Below, in pieces: positions 14,292 to 19,659 of a stretch of 19,659 nucleotides of DNA (its first letter is position 1; each line of letters starts with the position of its first letter). A program made the translations under genes and the position numbers. Source of the DNA: CAZMCH01 sp964564735. Lineage in GTDB: Bacteria > Poribacteria > DTPJ01. The stretch lies in NCBI GenBank assembly GCA_964564735.1, contig CAZMCH010000080.1, forward strand, positions 1-19,659. Reading direction: 5' to 3'. The notes under the pieces were generated by a model. That model was not told the origin of the DNA, did not search any database, and worked only from the letters and a program-made list of their open reading frames with translations.

Positions 14292-15605
14292 CTATAATTT
14301 CGGTGCTTTATACAGCCCAAAAGATAATATTTGCGGTGGATATTGAGATTGAAGAATATTCAGGCGAACTGCTGGGGCTGTTACTTCTGGGAATCGATCA
14401 AGTTTTTTATGACCGATAGTCGTCCCTTTGCTTATTTCTTTCCATTCTTTTCCGTCCCAAGCCTCAATAGAATAAGCCTCTACCCTTTGACCTGACCTTA
14501 TATTTTCCTTGATCATCGCTACATCAAAAGTAACAGTCCTATCACCAAAATCATCAACGATTAGAGTTCCCGTTGTCTTGCCATCTTTTGGCATCCAGTA
14601 AGTATCATCAGCGTCATCTGTTGCTGATTCCGCTGGAAATCCCATCTCTGCGCTGTCAGCTTTTACACGTGAATCAAAAGCAAGATTAACAGCAAAGGTT
14701 TCGTCCAGCACTTTGCGAAACTCTTTGAGTCTTTGGACATCAGGATCAGCAAATAAACCAAGATTATTTGGTGGAACATTCAAAAGCAATTCGCTGTTGC
14801 GTCCAACGGACTTATAATATATATCAATCAAATGCTCAAGAGTCTTTACTTGTGAATCTTGGCTTGCGTGCCAGAACCAGCCGGGACGTATTGAAACATC
14901 ACATTCCGCAGGATACCAGACTTTCCCTTTTGCGTCAGGATGAAATTGTGGATTTGGGTCTTGGACACTCCATTCTGTTTCACGTGCAAAGCCATCTTCA
15001 TTGCCAACCCAACGAATATCAGGACCACAGATTGCAATGAGAGCATTAGGCTGACATTTACGAACTACATCATAAAATCCCTGCCAGTCATATTCCTGCC
15101 TTTTGCCGTTTGGTCCTTCTGCACATGCGCCATCAAACCAGACTTCTGCAATTTCTCCGTAATTCGTCAACAATTCTGTAAGCTGATTTTTGAAATATTG
15201 ATTATATGCAGGCGAATCTCCATAGGTTTTTTCATGGCGATCCCAGGGAGATAAATAAACGCCCATCTTCATTCCTATTTTTCTGCATGATTCAGCAAGC
15301 ATACCCACAACATCACCTTTTCCATCTTTCCAAAGGCTGTTTTTAACGGAATGATCGGTGTATTTGCTCTGGAAAAGGCAGAATCCGTCATGGTGTTTTG
15401 CTGTGATGATCATATACTTGAATCCAGCATCTTTGGCAACCTGAACCCATTGATCTGTATCAAGTTTAACTGGATTAAATATCTTTGGGTCTTCTGTTCC
15501 GTCTCCCCATTCCTGATCAGTAAAGTTATTAACGCCAAAATGCAGAAACATCGTCAATTCTGATTTTTGCCACTCAAGTTGCTGTGGTGTTGGTGTAACT
15601 ATCAT
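14292..15605 (-). CDS. Alpha-L-fucosidase, GH29
   Basis: 437 residues with GGGAGATAAAAAATT before the ATG. The N-terminal barrel shows the GH29 landmarks: WQKSELTMFLHFGVNNFTDQ (12-31), KYMIITAKHHDGFCLFQSKY (63-82), MGVYLSPWDRH (114-124) and the nucleophile loop EVWFDGA with Asp158, the expected catalytic nucleophile. WHASQDSQVKTLEHLIDIYY and NSELLLNVPPN complete the barrel. A C-terminal domain (about 330-437) looks like the discoidin-type F5/8 beta domain. There is no signal peptide, so it should act on imported fuco-oligosaccharides in the cytoplasm. The product removes alpha-linked L-fucose from glycans. A fragment of a second, diverged copy lies at 13615-13689. Confidence 0.93.
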   Translation of the reverse strand: MIVTPTPQQLEWQKSELTMFLHFGVNNFTDQEWGDGTEDPKIFNPVKLDTDQWVQVAKDAGFKYMIITAKHHDGFCLFQSKYTDHSVKNSLWKDGKGDVVGMLAESCRKIGMKMGVYLSPWDRHEKTYGDSPAYNQYFKNQLTELLTNYGEIAEVWFDGACAEGPNGKRQEYDWQGFYDVVRKCQPNALIAICGPDIRWVGNEDGFARETEWSVQDPNPQFHPDAKGKVWYPAECDVSIRPGWFWHASQDSQVKTLEHLIDIYYKSVGRNSELLLNVPPNNLGLFADPDVQRLKEFRKVLDETFAVNLAFDSRVKADSAEMGFPAESATDDADDTYWMPKDGKTTGTLIVDDFGDRTVTFDVAMIKENIRSGQRVEAYSIEAWDGKEWKEISKGTTIGHKKLDRFPEVTAPAVRLNILQSQYPPQILSFGLYKAPKL

Positions 15606-15625
15606 AATTTTTTATCTCCCACAAA

Positions 15626-15711
15626 TGTCATTCCCGTGAAACCTGTCCTCGTGAAAACGGGAATCTATTAATTTGCCAAAATGCTGGATTCCCACTTACG
15701 TGGGAATGACA
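15626..15711. repeat. Double-hairpin spacer repeat
   Basis: An 86-bp element with ends TGTCATTCCC and GGGAATGACA. It holds two hairpins: ATTCCCGT (15630-15637) with ACGGGAAT (15657-15664), and ATTCCCAC (15688-15695) with GTGGGAAT (15700-15707) around a TTAC loop. This recalls the GTCATTCCC / GGGAATGAC spacer repeats common in many bacterial genomes. It lies between the dehydrogenase and fucosidase genes. It has no T-run on the minus strand, so it is not a clear terminator, though it may stabilise the transcript. Confidence 0.7.
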
Positions 15712-15720
15712 GATAAATAG

Positions 15721-16740
15721 CTATTTCCATTTCAATAATACGCCTGTGTATGTCTGTGGCTCATTCAATAATCCATCATAAGCCTGTTTTATCTGTTCTG
15801 GCTTTAAAGTGTGTGAAACGAGTTCCTTTACTTTTAAATCTCCGCTTCTAATCCAGTCAAATATCATCTGTTGTTTGGTAAATTGCGACATAAAAACGCC
15901 GTTATCGGGATAAATCGGGATACACCATTCCAAAGCACCGATTACTTTTATCCATCTCAAATGAACATCTGACAATAATTCCGTCAGATCGCCTTGAACA
16001 GAAACTCTTGGAGAACCAAGTATAACCAATTGACCATGTGAAGCAGTATTTTTTAGGGCTTGCATTACGACTGCACTATGCCCAACTGCATCAACGGTTA
16101 TATTTGCCATTTGACCGCCTGTTATCTCTGATATGCCCTTTTGGACAGTCTCAGCATCTCCGCCAAGAGTATATTTTATTCCACATTTTTCCGCTAATTT
16201 TCTTCTATAATCAACAGGATCAACACCTATGACCCGACAGCCTTTTATTTTGAAGAACTGGCTTGCTAAATTACCGACTAATCCCAAACCAAAGACAGCA
16301 ACCCAGGGATTATATTTAATCTCACTCAAAACGATAGCTGTTGCGGCAACTCCTGCCATCCTTGATGCAGAGGCAATTCCCGAATCAATATCATCTGGAA
16401 CTTTTATCACTAGGCTTGATTCGTTAATGCGAACAGCAGACGCATGATTGCCATAGGTAAAAACTCTATCGCCAACTTTTGCACGAGATACGCCATTACC
16501 AATAGCTTTGACTATACCGACATTTGAATATCCTGATTTCCAAGGATATGCGCACCACTGCCCCGGCTGAAATACTTTAGGCTCTTTGCCTGTATAATTG
16601 GCTAGTTCCGTTCCTGTGCTGATGAAAGTCCATTCTGTTTCAATAAGAATATCTCTTGCACCGAGATTTTTATCATCTATCTCTGCGTTTTGTAATTCTA
16701 CTTGATTCTGACCTGTTACGACGACGTTTTTTATTTCCAC
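15721..16740 (-). CDS. Zinc-independent MDR-family dehydrogenase
   Basis: 339 residues with a GTG start, supported by AAAGGGAGAATCACAA directly upstream. Medium-chain dehydrogenase/reductase layout: GroES-like N-domain (about 25-120) with SGYSNVGIVKAIGNGVSRAKVGDRVF (69-94), then a Rossmann domain with VAVFGLGLVGNLASQFFKIKG (148-168) and GVD, the NAD(P)-binding motif GLGLVG at 151-156. The Cys of the catalytic zinc site is replaced (TFISTGTELANYTG, 38-51, in place of the usual GICGTD), as in a subgroup related to BchC-like or threonine-dehydrogenase-like proteins. The mechanism is therefore probably zinc-free. It lies upstream of the fucosidase on the same strand and could oxidise a sugar or polyol, perhaps an L-fucose derivative (inference). 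Confidence 0.85.
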   Translation of the reverse strand: MEIKNVVVTGQNQVELQNAEIDDKNLGARDILIETEWTFISTGTELANYTGKEPKVFQPGQWCAYPWKSGYSNVGIVKAIGNGVSRAKVGDRVFTYGNHASAVRINESSLVIKVPDDIDSGIASASRMAGVAATAIVLSEIKYNPWVAVFGLGLVGNLASQFFKIKGCRVIGVDPVDYRRKLAEKCGIKYTLGGDAETVQKGISEITGGQMANITVDAVGHSAVVMQALKNTASHGQLVILGSPRVSVQGDLTELLSDVHLRWIKVIGALEWCIPIYPDNGVFMSQFTKQQMIFDWIRSGDLKVKELVSHTLKPEQIKQAYDGLLNEPQTYTGVLLKWK

Positions 16741-16763
16741 TTGTGATTCTCCCTTTAGTATCC

Positions 16764-16885
16764 ATGATTAAATAACTTACTTGTTTGAACCCCCTTTAAT
16801 TGCCTCCCAAGAGGGGAAAATGCTTGCCTGTGGTTTATCTATGGAGAAAATCTCCAATAAATAAATAGGGAAGTTATTTAATCAT
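16764..16885. mobile_element. MITE-like element, perfect 15-bp TIRs
   Basis: ATGATTAAATAACTT (16764-16778) and its exact reverse complement (16871-16885) bracket a 122-bp non-coding stretch that contains a C-rich segment (ACCCCCTTTAATTGCCTCCC). Element length, perfect ends and lack of a gene fit a miniature inverted-repeat element. It occupies nearly the whole gap upstream of the dehydrogenase gene, between it and tldE. The termini are not the same as those of the 282-475 element, although both run 15 bases and end in AACTT or AACTTA. Confidence 0.6.
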
Positions 16886-16910
16886 AAGTCCTTATAAATT
16901 GTGAATTGAT

Positions 16911-18233
16911 TTATATTGCATCACTTCCGCTTGAGAAGTTAAAATCCTTAACCTTCATTGCGGGTATAACAATTCCATCTGCTAAGACAGACTCAGACAT
17001 CATTTCGACGTTGCTCAGCATTTCTAGGACATTTTGATTTATCCTGAAATTCTTTATTCCATAAGCGATCTTGCCATTTTCTATCCAGAATGTTCCATCT
17101 CTCGTCATTCCTGTTACGATCACTTGCATTGGATCAACGAAGTTTGTATACCAGAACCTTGTTACAAGTATGCCTTTCTCTGTTGAGGCGATCATCTCAT
17201 CAAGCGTTGCTTTTCCGCCTAGTATAACTGGGTATGATGGATACGCACCATAGGCGTTTCTACCTCCGCCACCATGACCTGTTGGTTCAACATTATGTTT
17301 TTTTGCAGTAAGACGGTCATATACAAGGTTTTCAGCGATGCCATTTTTAATTAGCTCAACCTTTTTCGTTGGCACACCATCACCGTCAAAAGGTCGCCCT
17401 TGTTGTAATGGATGATATGGGTCGCTAAACATTGTAATATAATCACCAACAACCTTTTTACCCATTTTATCACTTAGAAAACTCCGTCCTTCATCAACAG
17501 CCAGAGCATTAAAACCTCCCAACATAAATCCAACTAATTCGGAAACTGCATGTGGTTCTAATATTGCAGTATATTTTCCCGGTGGAATCTCTTTCGGATT
17601 CTGGCTTTTCAATGCTTTATCAACAGCTATTTGAGCAAGTTCTTCCATATTAATATCTGCTCTTTTATGCGATGATCTTTCAACCCATCCTGAGCTAGTC
17701 TCGCCCATTGCGGTTGCGCTGAAGTTTATCCCGCTTCCTTTATGGAAAGCAAATAAACCCTTTGAGTTAGCCATTGCGCTTGCGCCACTACCATCTGATA
17801 CTGCACCTGCAGTTTTCAAGTTATTTTTCTCACATAGTTTAATAATATAGGATACACCCTTTGCTCTATCCATAGGTGTTATCTCATCTATTTCTGGATC
17901 ATAAGAATCGACTTCTTGATATTCTTGCTCTCCCAGACGTGGAAGTAATTCATCATCTTTTGGTGCAAACTTGGCGATTTCAGTAGCATCTAGGACAGCC
18001 TTCTTTATAGATTCATCATCAAGTTTATTTGTGCTTGCCTCTCCCATACGTCCATCAAATATAACGCTTACCGAAAAATAGTTGTTATCCTCTGATACGT
18101 TCTGATGTATATGGTTTTCAGCAAATCTTGTTAATGAACTCCTATGACTGCCAACATGAACCTCCGTTTCATCTGCTTTAGACATAGATATTGCTTTTTC
18201 TGCTATGATTTTTATTTCATCTTGGCTAAGCAT
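16911..18233 (-). CDS. TldE/PmbA-family protein
   Basis: 440 residues, the normal length for TldE/PmbA (E. coli 450). ACGGAGGTAAAA stands before the ATG. N-terminal domain: AEKAISMSKADETEVHVGSH (11-30), then VSVIFDGRMGEASTN (55-69). Middle: PMDRAKGVSYIIKLCEKNNL (120-139). C-terminal: GFNALAVDEGRSFLSDKMGKK (240-260), DGDGVPTKKVELIKNGIAENLVYDRLTAKK (283-312) and TRFWYTNFVDPMQVIVTGMTRDGTF. The metalloprotease HExxxH motif of TldD is absent, as expected for the TldE partner. Together TldD and TldE make a protease that matures peptides such as microcins and degrades unfolded peptides. Here no tldD lies next to it in the window; the upstream side is a non-coding spacer to uvrB. Confidence 0.88.
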   Translation of the reverse strand: MLSQDEIKIIAEKAISMSKADETEVHVGSHRSSLTRFAENHIHQNVSEDNNYFSVSVIFDGRMGEASTNKLDDESIKKAVLDATEIAKFAPKDDELLPRLGEQEYQEVDSYDPEIDEITPMDRAKGVSYIIKLCEKNNLKTAGAVSDGSGASAMANSKGLFAFHKGSGINFSATAMGETSSGWVERSSHKRADINMEELAQIAVDKALKSQNPKEIPPGKYTAILEPHAVSELVGFMLGGFNALAVDEGRSFLSDKMGKKVVGDYITMFSDPYHPLQQGRPFDGDGVPTKKVELIKNGIAENLVYDRLTAKKHNVEPTGHGGGGRNAYGAYPSYPVILGGKATLDEMIASTEKGILVTRFWYTNFVDPMQVIVTGMTRDGTFWIENGKIAYGIKNFRINQNVLEMLSNVEMMSESVLADGIVIPAMKVKDFNFSSGSDAI

Positions 18234-18627
18234 TTTTACCTCCGTTATTGTTATTTAGTTATCACAATATCAATTTGATATTACATGTGATATGAAATTC
18301 ATATAATTATCTCTATAAGTCATAATCATAGAATATTATACATTTCCAAAACAATAAATACAATATAAAACCCTGATCTTACGGCATGAGTTTAGACACA
18401 AGCAACCTTCTATGATTTTTTATGATTCTATATTTTACCCTTTAACGTTGCAAAAAAGGAATAAATCACTGATTTTCGCTGAATTTTTAACGCTGATCGT
18501 CTTTGATTTTTGAACAGATGAGATCAGATGATAGACTATTGAAAATAAAGGGTTTTCTTGTAATTATTTTTACGAAAATGCAATATTAAAGATTTTATCA
18601 TGTGAAGGTTTATTTGTCAAAAATCAT

Positions 18628-18649
18628 GTTTGATCATTAAATATCAAAC
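18628..18649. promoter_or_regulatory. Candidate operator upstream of uvrB
   Basis: GTTTGAT and ATCAAAC, 7-base arms 8 bases apart, lie just before the proposed -35 of uvrB at 18657. An SOS-type control is expected for uvrB, but this does not match the LexA boxes I know (CTG-N10-CAG of E. coli or GAAC-N4-GTTC of Bacillus). It could be a lineage-specific operator. Confidence 0.3.
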
Positions 18650-18656
18650 TTTATAC

Positions 18657-18683
18657 TTGATTATTGGTAACGATTAATATAAA
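18657..18683 (+). promoter_or_regulatory. Weak promoter for uvrB
   Basis: TTGATT (18657-18662), 15 bases, then TATAAA (18678-18683). The spacer is short, so the match is only fair. It would start transcription about 20 bases before the uvrB ATG. Confidence 0.3.
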
Positions 18684-18712
18684 ATTTCTGTCTGAAAGGG
18701 AGGTAAATTAAT

Positions 18713-19659
18713 ATGCCAGAATTTCAGATTGTCTCAGATTTTAAGCCAAGTGGCGACCAACCAAAAGCGATTCAGCAACTTACAGATGGGATACTCGCAG
18801 GATACAAATATCAAACTTTATTGGGAATAACAGGGTCAGGAAAAACATTTACTATGGCTAATGTCATAGAAAATGTCCAAAAACCGACATTGGTTATATC
18901 TCATAATAAGACACTTGCAGCGCAATTATATAGAGAATTTAAAGACTTTTTTCCCAATAATGCTGTTCATTATTTTGTAAGCTTCTATGATTATTATCAA
19001 CCAGAAGCATATATTCCACAAAATGACCTATATATTGAAAAAGATGTTAAACTCAATGAGGAACTCAATCGCCTAAGATTGGCATCTACAAGTGCGCTTA
19101 TGTCGCGTAGAGATGTTATAATAGTTGCTAGTGTGTCGTGTATATATAATTTAGGGTCACCAGAGGAATATGAAGGTCAGGCAATAAGGCTTAAAATCGG
19201 TGATAAAATGAAACGAGGTAATCTTTTACGTGCCTTAGTTGACATCAGGTATGAGCGGAATAATACAGATCTTATACGTGGTGCATTTAGAGCAAGAGGT
19301 GATGTTATAGAAGTATTTCCCGCTTATGCAGATACAGCATATAGAATAGAGCTTTTTGGCGACGAAATTGAGAAAATAACAGAAATACATACCGTCACAG
19401 GTGAAATAATTGATAAACCAGAGGAAATATTTATTTTTCCTGCAAAGCACTTTATGACTTCTGATGATAGACTAGAACAAGCTATTATCGAGATTGAAAA
19501 GGAGCTTCAAGAAAGAATAAGCTATTTTATCAGTAGAAACAAGCTAATTGAAGCGCAAAGAATTGAGATGCGAACAAGGTTTGATCTTGAGATGATAAGA
19601 GAGATTGGATTTTGTAATGGGATTGAAAATTATTCTCGAGTTATGGCAGGCTTACCACC
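18713..19659 (+). CDS. uvrB: UvrB, N-terminal half (runs off the right edge)
   Basis: 315 complete codons of an expected 660 to 680 are present; the frame is open to the last base. ATG 18713 follows GAAAGGGAGGT. The N-terminal DEAD-like helicase domain shows FKPSGDQPKAIQQL, Walker A GITGSGKT, LVISHNKTLAAQLYREFK, then YDYYQPEAYIP and IEKD (the beta-hairpin region that clamps DNA), RLRLASTSALMSRRDVIIVA and SVSCIY. These motifs are diagnostic for UvrB, the damage-verification subunit of the UvrABC nucleotide-excision repair nuclease, an ATPase loaded by UvrA. The usual CIYGLG reads CIYNLG here. The Gly to Asn change is unusual but the rest is well kept, so a working protein is expected. Confidence 0.96.
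   Translation, partial: MPEFQIVSDFKPSGDQPKAIQQLTDGILAGYKYQTLLGITGSGKTFTMANVIENVQKPTLVISHNKTLAAQLYREFKDFFPNNAVHYFVSFYDYYQPEAYIPQNDLYIEKDVKLNEELNRLRLASTSALMSRRDVIIVASVSCIYNLGSPEEYEGQAIRLKIGDKMKRGNLLRALVDIRYERNNTDLIRGAFRARGDVIEVFPAYADTAYRIELFGDEIEKITEIHTVTGEIIDKPEEIFIFPAKHFMTSDDRLEQAIIEIEKELQERISYFISRNKLIEAQRIEMRTRFDLEMIREIGFCNGIENYSRVMAGLP

Larger units (their letters stand above)
18234..18712. other. AT-rich divergent spacer, tldE / uvrB
   Basis: 479 bases without a gene. A 15-base palindrome lies at 18290-18304 (ATATGAA, A, TTCATAT). Fragments resembling the TAGAACGC-type element occur near 18471-18500 (TTTTCGCTGA, then TTAACGCTGAT). A 7+8+7 inverted repeat lies at 18628-18649. No good -35/-10 pair was seen on the minus strand; the most likely uvrB promoter is listed separately. 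Confidence 0.6.

Noticed and set aside
19235..19450. Minus-strand open frame inside uvrB
   Set aside because: Antisense shadow of well-conserved UvrB coding sequence, with an atypical Cys/Ile/Tyr-rich product.

Overview
The window is AT-rich, gene-dense bacterial DNA. Genes have strong Shine-Dalgarno sites (GGAGG or GGGAG types) and use ATG and occasional GTG starts. TGA serves as a normal stop at the ends of several genes. The spacers are loaded with dispersed palindromic repeats. UROD-like proteins, a ThuA-like protein, a GH29 fucosidase, a FloA/NfeD cluster and these repeats together suggest an uncultivated, polysaccharide-using bacterium, perhaps near Poribacteria, Planctomycetes or similar lineages. 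That placement is inference from memory and is weak. No rRNA, tRNA, CRISPR array or recognisable transposase gene was seen.

Layout. Positions 1-768 are non-coding and repeat-rich, including a 194-bp element with 15-bp terminal inverted repeats and a partial second copy of it. Positions 769-4581 (+) hold two different UROD-superfamily proteins, a ThuA-like protein and a small lipoprotein. Positions 4582-5002 hold a 155-bp palindromic element and a good sigma70-type promoter with an extended -10 (4870-4898). Positions 5003-12251 (+) look like one long operon: long NfeD protease, short NfeD, FloA, a second FloA-like protein without the usual tail, a small membrane-anchored protein, a two-domain lipoprotein broken by an in-frame TGA, a sulfatase-modifying-factor-fold exported protein, and an ArsB/SLC13-type permease.

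Positions 16740-12359 (-) run through an MDR dehydrogenase, a GH29 alpha-L-fucosidase, a BrnT-like toxin with its CopG/BrnA-like antitoxin, and a polysaccharide-deacetylase-like protein. The toxin-antitoxin pair lies between the intact 3' end of the fucosidase gene and a 75-bp fragment of a second, diverged fucosidase gene. Next comes a TldE/PmbA-type gene (-), then a 479-bp AT-rich divergent spacer, then the start of uvrB (+), which runs off the right edge.

How the genes work together. The NfeD/FloA block is the membrane-microdomain (flotillin) module known from yqeZ-yqfA in Bacillus, here with both partners doubled. The minus-strand block looks like intracellular handling of fucosylated sugars, since none of its enzymes has a visible signal peptide. 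The UROD/ThuA block resembles sets of unknown substrate found in environmental genomes; neither UROD protein is HemE and neither has the zinc motif of the MtaA-type methyltransferases.
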